Source: Bog-473 sp963730395 (GTDB taxonomy: Bacteria; Actinomycetota; Acidimicrobiia; Acidimicrobiales; RAAP-2). Taken from it: DNA of 64,000 nucleotides. Positions within the stretch are counted from its first letter, which is position 1. Each line of letters starts with the position of its first letter. The notes under the pieces were generated by a model. The model was not told the origin of the DNA. It worked only from the letters and a program-made list of their open reading frames with translations, and made no database searches. Where the stretch lies: assembly GCA_963730395.1 (NCBI GenBank), contig CAVSSK010000006.1, positions 186,001 through 250,000 of the forward strand, given 5' to 3'. This document shows, piece by piece, positions 34,962-42,200 of the stretch. The position numbers and the translations under genes are program-made.

Positions 34962-36419
34962 GTGCTCGATCTCCTCTCCGGCTTCGTCCTCGAGCTGCGC
35001 CGCTCCGGGCTGCCCGTCTCGCTCACCGAGCACCTCGACGCCGCCGAGGCGGTCAAGCACATCCCGCTCGAGGATCGCGAGGCGCTGAAGTACGCGCTGG
35101 CCGCCACGCTGGTGAAGTCCTCGGCGCACTGGCGGGCCTTCGAGACGGCCTTCGAGGTGTTCTTCGCCGTGCGGGCGGGTGGCGCCCAGGCGGGGGCCGA
35201 GGGTGAGGAGGGCGGCGAGGAGGGCGCCGAAGGGGAGGGCGAGCAGGCGGGGGAGGGCGCCACGCGGGGCCAGGGCCGCTCCTGGAAGGGCGGCGGGTCG
35301 GGCGAGGGGATGACGCCCGAGGAGCTCGCCGAGCTGCTGTTCAAGTCGCTGATGTCCGCCGACGCCGGGCTCATGAACGTCGTGGCCCGCAACGCGGTCG
35401 ACCGCTACGCCGGCATGGAGCCGGGGCGCCCGGTCGGGGGGACCTACTACCTGTACCGCACGCTGCGGAACCTCGACCTCGATGCCGTGCTGGAGCGGCT
35501 CATGGGCCAGGCGCAGGCGGGCGCCGCCGGCGGGTCGCTCACGGAGCTCGAGCAGAGGCTGGCGGCGGACGAGTTCAAGGCACGCATCGAGAAGTTCCGC
35601 CGTGCCGTCGAGACCGAGATCCGCCGGCGCCTGGTGGAGGACCGTGGCGCCGAGGCCTTGGCCCGGTCGGTACGCAAGCCGCTACCCGAGGACATCGACG
35701 TCATGCACGCCACCCGTGAGGAGCTGGCCACGCTGCACCGGGTGCTCCAGCCGCTGTCGCGCAAGCTGGCGGTGCGCCTGGCCCGCAAGCGCCGCCACGG
35801 GCGCAAGGGCCCGCTGGACTTCCGGGCCACCATGCGGCGGTCACTGTCGACGGGGGGCGTCCCGATTGAGCCGCGCTTTCGGCACCCACGTCCCGCCAAG
35901 CCGGAGATCTTCGTGATCGCCGACATCTCGGGGTCGGTGGCCAGCTTCGCCCGCTTCACCCTGCACCTGGTGTACGCCATCTCCTCGCAGTTCTCCAAGG
36001 TGCGCAGCTTCGTCTTCGTCGACGGGGTCGACGAGGTGACCCGGTTCTTCGAAGGCGTGGTCGACCCGGCCGAGGCGGTGGCCCGCATCAACACCGAGGC
36101 GGACGTCATCTGGGTGGACGGCCATTCCGACTACGGGCACGCGCTGTCGGAATTCCACCGGCGCTGGGGAGACCAGGTGACGTCTCGCTCGAGCGTCATC
36201 GTGCTCGGCGACGCGCGGAACAACTACCACGCGTCCGGGTCCTGGGTGCTCGAGGACCTCCAGGCCCGGGCCCGCCACGTCTACTGGCTCAACCCCGAGC
36301 CGCGTGACTACTGGGGATCAGGTGACTCCATCGTGGGCGAGTACGCCGTCCATTGTGACGACGTGGTCGAATGCCGGACGCTGCGACAGCTCGAGCACTT
36401 CGTCGGGAACCTGGCGTGA
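34962..36419 (+). CDS. VWA-domain protein (CoxE-like), partner of the MoxR ATPase
   Basis: Protein of 485 residues. The N-terminal region is helical, followed by a low-complexity glycine/glutamate stretch (about residues 70-115) and a charged central part. The C-terminal von Willebrand A domain has the metal-ion-dependent adhesion motif in 'VIADISGSVASF' and later 'VIWVDGHSDYGHAL'. CoxE/MoxR pairs help mature metalloenzymes such as CO dehydrogenase, but no such enzyme is in this window. GTG 34962 is the start. The stop overlaps the next gene (GTGA). Confidence 0.87.
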   Translation: MLDLLSGFVLELRRSGLPVSLTEHLDAAEAVKHIPLEDREALKYALAATLVKSSAHWRAFETAFEVFFAVRAGGAQAGAEGEEGGEEGAEGEGEQAGEGATRGQGRSWKGGGSGEGMTPEELAELLFKSLMSADAGLMNVVARNAVDRYAGMEPGRPVGGTYYLYRTLRNLDLDAVLERLMGQAQAGAAGGSLTELEQRLAADEFKARIEKFRRAVETEIRRRLVEDRGAEALARSVRKPLPEDIDVMHATREELATLHRVLQPLSRKLAVRLARKRRHGRKGPLDFRATMRRSLSTGGVPIEPRFRHPRPAKPEIFVIADISGSVASFARFTLHLVYAISSQFSKVRSFVFVDGVDEVTRFFEGVVDPAEAVARINTEADVIWVDGHSDYGHALSEFHRRWGDQVTSRSSVIVLGDARNNYHASGSWVLEDLQARARHVYWLNPEPRDYWGSGDSIVGEYAVHCDDVVECRTLRQLEHFVGNLA

Positions 36420-37141
36420 GTGGAGGCGACCCCGAGCGCGACGACCGCGACCCGGCGGGCGTGCTGCGGATCTTCCCGCCTGCCGAGGGAGCGTCGCGCA
36501 TCGTGCTCGTGCGCCACGGCGAGGCACAGTGCAACGTCAACCACGTGGTCGGTGGCCTGAAGGGCTGCACCGGGCTGACGGACCTGGGCCGGCGGCAGGT
36601 GGCCGTCCTCGCCGACCGGCTCTACGAGAGTGGCGAGCTGCGCGGGGCAACGGCCCTGTACTCCTCCGTCCTGCCCCGCGCCATCGAGACGGCGGAGCGG
36701 CTGCGACCGGTGGTGGGGCCGGGGCCGACTGCCCTGGGCCCGGTCGTGCAGCGCTGCGACCTGTGCGAGCTCCACCCGGGCCGGTGCGACGGCATGCCCT
36801 GGGAGGAGGTCGTCGAGACCTTCGGGGTCCCCGACTGGGACCGCGACCCCGGCCTGCCCATCGCGCCAGGGGGAGAGAGCTGGTCCGAGTTCATCGTGCG
36901 GGCCTCCGACGCCGTGCGCGAGGTCGTGGGCCGTCACCCGGGGGAGCTGGTGGTGGCTGCCGTGCACGCCGGAGTGATCGAGGCCTGCATGATCCGGTTC
37001 CTCGGCGTGCCGCCGGACATCTACCGACGCGGCTGGGTGCGCATCGTGCACGCGTCCATGACGGAATGGGAGTGGGTGCCGGCGGAGGACCGCTGGGTGC
37101 TGCTGCGCTTCAACGACTCCTGCGGGGTGCCTCGGGCCTGA
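36416..37141 (+). CDS. Histidine phosphatase (phosphoglycerate mutase-like)
   Basis: Cytoplasmic phosphatase of 241 residues. The phospho-accepting histidine is in 'IVLVRHGEAQCNVN' and the second histidine in 'VVAAVHAGVIEA'. The substrate is unknown; several actinobacterial relatives act on small phosphate esters. GTG 36416 overlaps the VWA gene's stop and is preferred over an upstream in-frame ATG at 36371. Its 3' end overlaps the convergent MmcQ/YjbR gene by 32 bases. Confidence 0.85.
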   Translation: MSGGDPERDDRDPAGVLRIFPPAEGASRIVLVRHGEAQCNVNHVVGGLKGCTGLTDLGRRQVAVLADRLYESGELRGATALYSSVLPRAIETAERLRPVVGPGPTALGPVVQRCDLCELHPGRCDGMPWEEVVETFGVPDWDRDPGLPIAPGGESWSEFIVRASDAVREVVGRHPGELVVAAVHAGVIEACMIRFLGVPPDIYRRGWVRIVHASMTEWEWVPAEDRWVLLRFNDSCGVPRA

Positions 37142-37535
37142 GGGGCGATGGGGCGTCGAGGAAGGTGCTCGAAAGCTTCTCGGGTGCACAGGCGAGCCAT
37201 GCGTCCTCGATCGCCTCGCGCAGCGGCTTCTTGGCGACGGCTCGCAGGGCGACGAGGACAGCCGCGTAGCCGTCGAAGTGGGGGATGGTGAAGAACCCCC
37301 CGGCGGCGGTGGCCAGCACGGCGTCCTTGTCCGCCAGGTCGGCGGTGCGCAGGGCGAGGATCGGGCCCGGCGGGGGCTCGACGTCGCCGAAGCGCCTGAG
37401 GTCGGCCTTGGAGAACGGGCGTTCCCAGGCGAAGGCCTTCCCGTCGACGAACCAGGTGCGGTTCCCGAAGCGCTCGCCCTCGGTCACCCGGGGGAGCACC
37501 GCGATCACCTGCTCGACGTCGCGCCACGCCGCCAT
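37110..37535 (-). CDS. MmcQ/YjbR family protein
   Basis: Small protein of 141 residues with a CyaY-like fold in this family. 'ERFGNRTWFVDGKAFAWERP' and 'GFFTIPHFDGYAAVLVAL' are typical. Proposed to bind DNA in some reports, but its role is unknown. The ATG at 37535 lies six bases after a TAGGGT hexamer on the minus strand and has no Shine-Dalgarno. It is divergent from the serine hydrolase gene, and the two -10 boxes are four bases apart. Confidence 0.82.
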   Translation of the reverse strand: MAAWRDVEQVIAVLPRVTEGERFGNRTWFVDGKAFAWERPFSKADLRRFGDVEPPPGPILALRTADLADKDAVLATAAGGFFTIPHFDGYAAVLVALRAVAKKPLREAIEDAWLACAPEKLSSTFLDAPSPLRPEAPRRSR

Positions 37536-37541
37536 GCCCGC

Positions 37542-37547
37542 ACCCTA
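37542..37547 (-). promoter_or_regulatory. Candidate -10 box for the MmcQ/YjbR gene
   Basis: TAGGGT on the minus strand, six bases before the ATG at 37535. Confidence 0.5.
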
Positions 37548-37551
37548 CCGC

Positions 37552-37557
37552 TAGGGT
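37552..37557 (+). promoter_or_regulatory. Candidate -10 box for the serine hydrolase gene
   Basis: TAGGGT, eight bases before an ATG at 37566. It has the same sequence as the divergent box at 37542-37547. Confidence 0.45.
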
Positions 37558-37565
37558 CGCCGCGC

Positions 37566-37595
37566 ATGATCCCCCGATCGCGCCCCGAGGCATGA
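37566..37595 (+). CDS. Possible nine-codon leader peptide before the serine hydrolase
   Basis: ATG at 37566 reads MIPRSRPEA and stops at a TGA that overlaps the next ATG (37592) as ATGA. It is the first start codon after the presumed -10 box, so ribosomes could reinitiate at the hydrolase gene. The alternative is that one C is missing from the CCCCC run at 37570-37574, in which case this is simply the true N-terminus of the hydrolase. Either reading is inference. Confidence 0.35.
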   Translation: MIPRSRPEA

Positions 37596-38800
37596 CGGGC
37601 GCATCGGGACTCGATCCCGTCGGGCTGAGCCGGCTGCACGACCGCCTCGCGGCACAGGTCGAGGCGGGTGACGTGCCGGGGTTGGTCGCCCTCGTGGCAC
37701 GCGGGGACGACGTGCGCACGGAGGTCCTCGGGACGGGGGCGCTCGACAACCCGACGCCGCTCCGGCGCGACGCCATCTTCCGCATCGCCTCACTGACCAA
37801 GCCCATCGCCGCTGCGGGTGCGATGGTGCTCGTGGACGACGGCGTGCTGTCGCTCGACGATCCCGTCGAGACGTTCCTGCCCGAGCTGGGCGACCGCCGC
37901 GTGCTGCGCAGCCTGGAGAGCGCGCTGGACGACACGGTGCCCGCCGAGCGCTCCATCACGCTGGAGGACTTGTTGACCTTCCGGCTCGGCTTCGGCTCCA
38001 TCATGGCGCCGCCGGGCTCCTACCCGATACAGGAGGCCGAGGCGGAGTTGGGCCTGATGACGCTGGGGCCACCGTGGCCGCCACCACCGTTCGGCTCCGA
38101 CGAGTGGATCCGGCGCTTCGCCACGCTGCCCCTGCTCCACCAGCCGGGTGCGGAGTGGCGCTACAACACCGGCGCGCACGTCCTGGGCGTCCTGTTGGAG
38201 CGGGCGAGCGGGCAGCCGCTCGAGTCGTTCCTCCGGGCACGCCTGTTCGACCCGCTCGGGATGGTGGACACGTCGTTCAGCGTCCCGGCGGGAAAGCAGG
38301 ACCGCTTCACCACGGCCTACATCCCGGATGCCGAGACCGGCGCGCTGGCGGTGCTCGACCGGCCCGACACCGGGTGGTGGAGCCAGCCGCCGGCCATGGC
38401 GAACGCGGCGGGCATGTTGGTCTCGACGATCGAGGACCTCTGGGCATTCGCGTCCCTGCTCGTGACGGGCGGCCGGCACCACGGCCAGCAGCTGCTGTCG
38501 CCGGCGTCGGTGGCAGACATGACACGTGACCACCTGACGGGCGCCCAGCGGGCCACCGCGACCCTCTTCCTCGGTGAGCACGGGTGGGGCTACGGCATGG
38601 CGACGCCACGGCCGGTCAGCGGCGAGCCCCCGATCCCGTGGGGCTTCGGCTGGAACGGCGGCACCGGCACGGCATGGTCGAGCGATCCCGAGCGCGGCCT
38701 GACGGGCATCCTGCTGACCAACCGGGCCATGACCTCGCCCGAGCCGCCGCCGCACTTCGTGGAATTCTGGGACGCGGCCTACCGCGCCCTGGCGGACTGA
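37592..38800 (+). CDS. Serine hydrolase, class C beta-lactamase family
   Basis: Protein of 402 residues in the beta-lactamase/transpeptidase-like family. The nucleophile motif SxxK is in 'IASLTKPIAAAG', the tyrosine motif in 'WRYNTGAHVLG', and a late 'GFGWNGGTGTAWSS' region corresponds to the third motif. No signal peptide is seen, which argues against a secreted beta-lactamase; esterase or peptidase activity is more likely. Substrate unknown. It is read as starting at ATG 37592, but see the leader peptide just upstream. Confidence 0.87.
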   Translation: MTGASGLDPVGLSRLHDRLAAQVEAGDVPGLVALVARGDDVRTEVLGTGALDNPTPLRRDAIFRIASLTKPIAAAGAMVLVDDGVLSLDDPVETFLPELGDRRVLRSLESALDDTVPAERSITLEDLLTFRLGFGSIMAPPGSYPIQEAEAELGLMTLGPPWPPPPFGSDEWIRRFATLPLLHQPGAEWRYNTGAHVLGVLLERASGQPLESFLRARLFDPLGMVDTSFSVPAGKQDRFTTAYIPDAETGALAVLDRPDTGWWSQPPAMANAAGMLVSTIEDLWAFASLLVTGGRHHGQQLLSPASVADMTRDHLTGAQRATATLFLGEHGWGYGMATPRPVSGEPPIPWGFGWNGGTGTAWSSDPERGLTGILLTNRAMTSPEPPPHFVEFWDAAYRALAD

Positions 38801-38825
38801 ACAGGAAAGTTCTGGCCTTCCCAAC

Positions 38826-38831
38826 TACGCT
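38826..38831 (+). promoter_or_regulatory. Candidate -10 box for the universal stress protein gene
   Basis: TACGCT, about 29 bases before ATG 38861. Unlike many genes here, this one has a leader with a Shine-Dalgarno (AGAAGGGA). Confidence 0.4.
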
Positions 38832-38860
38832 GAGCGTTCCGCCGCAGAAGGGACGAACCT

Positions 38861-39297
38861 ATGTACAAGATTGTCGTGGTTGGAACCGACGGATCGCCCA
38901 CGGCCGACAAGGCAGTGCAGGCCGCGGCGGACATCGCACGGTCGTGGGGCTCGGAGCTGCACATCGTGACGGCCGTGCGAGCGCCACGACCGGGGATGGC
39001 CTCGGCGACGGGCGCGCCGTTGGTCGACACCGGAGTGGGGCAGGCCATGGCGGAGGAGGCTGCCAAGAGCGTCGGCGAAGAGGCGGTCGCGAAGCACGGG
39101 GAGGGCCTGAAGGCCGAGGCGCACGCGGCGCAGGGCAACCCGGACGACGTGATCCTGAACGCCGCGGCCGACGTCCGGGCGGACCTGATCGTGGTGGGCA
39201 GCAAGGGCATGCGGGGGCGCGGCGCTACCTCGGCAGCGTGCCGAATTCGGTCGCCCACTCGGCCCACTGCGCGGTGCTGGTCGTCAAGACCGACTGA
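38861..39297 (+). CDS. Universal stress protein (UspA family), frameshifted near the end
   Basis: Small ATP-binding-fold protein. 'KIVVVGTDGSPTADKAVQAA' opens it, and 'ADLIVVGSKGMRG' begins the nucleotide-binding loop. The frame then breaks in a GGGGG run at about 39209-39214. Adding one G restores 'RRYLGSVPNSVAHSAHCAVLVVKTD' in two halves: the 'GSVPNSV' loop and the final strand 'CAVLVV'. The corrected protein is 145 residues, normal for the family, and stops at 39297. The uncorrected frame runs to 39340 with an arginine-rich tail. Role: stress survival, otherwise unknown. Confidence 0.85.
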
Positions 39298-39336
39298 GCT
39301 TCGGCACCGGCGGTCACGGCCTGGCACAGTGGGCCG

Positions 39337-40077
39337 GTGATGACCAACTATTTCGGCGAGCGGATCGCGCGGAACTACGACGCCGACTCCACGGGGATGT
39401 TCCACCCCGCCGTCGTGGAGCGGACGGTCGACTTCCTGGCCGGCTTGGCGTCGGGCGGCGCCGCCCTGGAGCTCGGCATCGGCACCGGCCGCATCGCGCT
39501 GCCGCTCCGCGAGCGTGGCATCCCGGTGCACGGGATCGACCTGTCAGCCGACATGGTGGCGCAGCTGCGGTCGAAGCCGGGGGCCGAGGCCATCGGCGTG
39601 ACCCTCGGTGACTTTGCGTCGACCAGGGTGGAGGGGAAGTTCCGGCTCGCCTACCTCGTGTACAACACCATCACGAACCTGACGACCCAAGACGAGCAGG
39701 TGGCGTGCTTCTGCAACGTGGCGGCGCACCTGGAGCCGGGGGGATGCTTCGTGATTGAGGTGGGGGTGCCGCAGCTCCGGCGGCTCCCGCCGGGTGACAC
39801 GGTGCAGGCGTTCGACGTCAGCCCGAGCCACCTGGGGTTCGACGAACTGGACGTGGCCCGACAGTTGGGGGTCTCGCACCACCATTGGGTGGCTGACGGC
39901 CGGGCGGAGACCTTCTCCATGCCGTTCCGCTACGTGTGGCCCGCCGAGCTCGACCTGATGGCCCGCATCGCCGGGCTGCGCCTGCGCGAGCGCTGGGCGG
40001 GCTGGGAGCGCGAGCCGTTCACGAGTGAGAGCACCTCGCACGTGTCGGTGTGGGAGAAGACGGGCGATCCGGGGTAG
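39337..40077 (+). CDS. Class I SAM-dependent methyltransferase
   Basis: Rossmann-fold methyltransferase of about 246 residues. Motif I 'LELGIGTGRIALPL' binds SAM, 'VHGIDLSADMVAQL' is motif II, and 'FRLAYLVYNTITNL' the motif III region. The substrate is unknown. GTG 39337 is followed at once by ATG 39340, and either may be used; a CACAGT hexamer six bases before the GTG is a weak -10 candidate. It is followed after 92 bases by an AAA kinase-like gene. Confidence 0.85.
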   Translation: MMTNYFGERIARNYDADSTGMFHPAVVERTVDFLAGLASGGAALELGIGTGRIALPLRERGIPVHGIDLSADMVAQLRSKPGAEAIGVTLGDFASTRVEGKFRLAYLVYNTITNLTTQDEQVACFCNVAAHLEPGGCFVIEVGVPQLRRLPPGDTVQAFDVSPSHLGFDELDVARQLGVSHHHWVADGRAETFSMPFRYVWPAELDLMARIAGLRLRERWAGWEREPFTSESTSHVSVWEKTGDPG

Positions 40078-40131
40078 CGCGTCCCGGAGGAGCCTCCGAA
40101 CGAACGGCCTCGCTCATGGTGTCCGCCCGGA

Positions 40132-40137
40132 TACCGT
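40132..40137 (+). promoter_or_regulatory. Candidate -10 box for the P-loop kinase-like gene
   Basis: TACCGT, about 32 bases before ATG 40170, so this transcript would have a short leader carrying GAGAGG. Confidence 0.35.
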
Positions 40138-40169
40138 TGGGCCAGCCGAGAACGACGAGAGGTTCGGGG

Positions 40170-40703
40170 ATGCTCCTTGTTCTGGTCACGGGCCTGCCGG
40201 CGACCGGCAAGTCGACGATGGCCGAGGTTGCGGCCCGGGAGCTGCGAGCGGCGCTGCTCGGCCACGACTGGGCGATGAGCGGTCTGCGCCCCTACCCGCT
40301 GGTCCAGGACGCCCTCGACGTGATGGGTCTTCCCGGACACCGGGGCGTCGGATGGTCGATCATCTGGGCCCTGGCCCGTGCCCAGATGAGGATGGGGTCA
40401 CCGGTCGTGCTGGACGGGGTGGCCCGCGACCCGGAGGTGGCGGGGGCGCGCCGCGTGGCCGACGAAGAAGGTGCCCCGAGCCTCGTGGTCCTGACGCGTT
40501 GTGCCGATCCCGACGTCCATCGGGCGCGGGTGGAGGGCCGCCGGCGTCACATCCCGAATTGGTACGAGCTCGAGTGGGAACAGGTGCAGCGCACGAGCAC
40601 GTCGTGGGTGGCTCCCGGGGATGTGGACCTGGTCCTCGAGGCCACGGACCCTCTCGACGAGAACGCACACACCCTGCGGGGCGTCATCGCGTCGTTGACA
40701 TGA
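40170..40703 (+). CDS. P-loop small-molecule kinase-like protein
   Basis: ATP-binding protein of 177 residues with Walker A 'VTGLPATGKSTMAEV' at the very N-terminus and a kinase-like layout ('VVLDGVARDPEVAGARR', 'VVLTRCADPDVHRARVEGR', where the arginines would form the lid). It resembles the AAA_33/zeta-toxin/gluconate-kinase group. Substrate unknown. ATG 40170 is chosen because the Walker motif should be near the N-terminus and GAGAGG lies upstream. Confidence 0.78.
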   Translation: MLLVLVTGLPATGKSTMAEVAARELRAALLGHDWAMSGLRPYPLVQDALDVMGLPGHRGVGWSIIWALARAQMRMGSPVVLDGVARDPEVAGARRVADEEGAPSLVVLTRCADPDVHRARVEGRRRHIPNWYELEWEQVQRTSTSWVAPGDVDLVLEATDPLDENAHTLRGVIASLT

Positions 40704-40749
40704 CCTGGGCGGGGTCGCCTTCCACGAGGCCGATCCCGGGCGCAGGGCG

Positions 40750-41460
40750 CTAGGACACGGCGGCGGATGCCGAGACGGCGGCCGGAGTGAGCTCTCGTTG
40801 CCTGAGCATGGATCCGCTGAGGATCAGCATGAAGACGATGAAGCCGATGTAGGCACCCCAACCGATCACCAGCCAGCCCTTGCCGTGGTAGCTGCTGAAC
40901 GTGACGCCGATCCAGACGGCGATGGCGTTGAAGACGGCAACGACCAGGCCGACCCACCCGAGCCAGCGCAGCGACAACTCGCCGCGCACCATGGCCCATC
41001 CGAGGGAGCCGAGGAACACGGCCGTCATCACGGAGGTCACGGAAAAGAAGATCGTGTTCAGATCACCCAGCATCCGAACGAGGGATGGATCGCCGATCCC
41101 CCCGGGCTGGGCAACCATGAAGGCGAGCACGACCGTCGGCAACGCCGCCATGGCCGTCGTGATGGCCACCCCGATGCCGGACCCGAACACGATTGGCGCC
41201 AGTGTCTCGTCGTCACCCTCGGCCCGGCGGAGCACGCGATGCAGGTAGCCGACGAACCACAAGAGTGCGGCCGCGGCGAAGAAGTCGAAGATCATGCCCG
41301 CCTGGAGGGCGACCCGGTGATCGTGGACCCAGGCCAAGGTCATCGCTGGTGTGGCATCGACGCGAGGCTGCTGTGGGTAGATGAAGCCGGAGAGCACGGC
41401 GAGCAGCACGAAGCCGAGGCCACTCGCCGCACCGACACGCTCGAACGTGCGGTCATGCAT
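40750..41460 (-). CDS. Six-helix membrane protein of unknown function
   Basis: Protein of 236 residues with about six hydrophobic segments ('GLGFVLLAVLSGFIYP', 'MIFDFFAAAALLWFVGYL', 'GSGIGVAITTAMAALPTVVL', 'FFSVTSVMTAVFLGSLGWAM', 'WLGWVGLVVAVFNAIAVWIG', 'YIGFIVFMLILSGSML'). It resembles DUF4386-like proteins. No catalytic motif. A candidate -10, TATATT on the minus strand at 41496-41501, precedes a leader with a purine-rich ribosome site before the ATG at 41460. Confidence 0.75.
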   Translation of the reverse strand: MHDRTFERVGAASGLGFVLLAVLSGFIYPQQPRVDATPAMTLAWVHDHRVALQAGMIFDFFAAAALLWFVGYLHRVLRRAEGDDETLAPIVFGSGIGVAITTAMAALPTVVLAFMVAQPGGIGDPSLVRMLGDLNTIFFSVTSVMTAVFLGSLGWAMVRGELSLRWLGWVGLVVAVFNAIAVWIGVTFSSYHGKGWLVIGWGAYIGFIVFMLILSGSMLRQRELTPAAVSASAAVS

Positions 41461-41495
41461 GTGATTCCCCCCTTCCCCTCAGGAAAGACGCCGTC

Positions 41496-41501
41496 AATAT
41501 A
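41496..41501 (-). promoter_or_regulatory. Candidate -10 box for the six-helix membrane protein gene
   Basis: TATATT on the minus strand, about 36 bases before ATG 41460. Confidence 0.4.
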
Positions 41502-41567
41502 GGACCCGGGCCCCCCGCACGGGTGGACTCTGGTGCACCGGCGGCGGACGACCGGCATACTGCTCCG

Positions 41568-41975
41568 ATGGCCATCTCGACCAAGGCGTTGCTCGTGTCG
41601 ATCGTCGCCGTCGACACCGCCGGCGCGACCGTGGCGGTCCGGCATCGTGTGGCCGGCGAGCCGTTCGGGCGGGGCGGCTCACTCGACGTGCGCCATCCCG
41701 TCGTCCTCGCATTGTGGGGGACCGGACTGTCGGCACCGATCGCATCCCTGGCGCTGGCCCCGGTCGTCTATCACCGCCGGCCCGCCCTGCTCCGGGTGAT
41801 GGGCGCGCTCTTCGCCGTCGGTGCGCTCTCAGAGCCGGTGTTCTGGGGACGACGCCCTTGCCCCCGAGTCGGGAGGGTGCTCTTGGTGGCGCACGTGGCC
41901 ATCGGCGCCGCACTGGCCTTCGGGGTGGACCGCGCCGAGCACGGCGCCGACGAGCAGCAGCGAGCCTTCGACTGA
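41568..41975 (+). CDS. Small membrane protein of unknown function
   Basis: Protein of 135 residues with three or four hydrophobic segments ('ALLVSIVAVDTAGATVAV', 'VVLALWGTGLSAPIASLALA', 'VLLVAHVAIGAALAFG'). No family recognised. ATG 41568 is preferred over an upstream in-frame ATG at 41523 because a CATACT hexamer lies six bases before it and no Shine-Dalgarno is seen. Divergent from the six-helix membrane protein gene. Confidence 0.6.
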   Translation: MAISTKALLVSIVAVDTAGATVAVRHRVAGEPFGRGGSLDVRHPVVLALWGTGLSAPIASLALAPVVYHRRPALLRVMGALFAVGALSEPVFWGRRPCPRVGRVLLVAHVAIGAALAFGVDRAEHGADEQQRAFD

Positions 41976-42035
41976 GAGCAGGACGCTGGGCTGTCCCGAG
42001 AACCGGCTCAGGCGGTCGTCGTACTCCGTGGCGCA

Positions 42036-42140
42036 ATGCGGCAGAAGCGCCCCAACCTCCTCGGCCTCGGCGCCGTGCTCTTCGTCGCAGCGGCACTGTC
42101 GGGGACGAACATCGTGCAGAAGAGACCGGACGACGTCTGA
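42036..42140 (+). CDS. Possible 34-residue single-helix membrane peptide
   Basis: Short open frame starting at ATG 42036 and stopping at TGA 42138-42140. It encodes MRQKRPNLLG, then a hydrophobic run 'LGAVLFVAAALSG', then a polar end with KRPDDV. Nearly every codon ends in G or C (about 31 of 34), as in real genes here. It has no ribosome site and no recognised family. It lies between the small membrane protein gene and the convergent GH25-like gene. Confidence 0.45.
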   Translation: MRQKRPNLLGLGAVLFVAAALSGTNIVQKRPDDV

Positions 42141-42200
42141 CTCCTCAGCGTCCCGTGGCGTGGACGTCGCTCCCGGCGAGCATGGCCGGAGCGGGCCGAG

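Noticed and set aside
38584..39297. Plus-strand frame of 237 codons spanning the serine hydrolase end and the stress protein.
   Set aside because: Only its last 30 codons are real, as the out-of-frame end of the stress protein.
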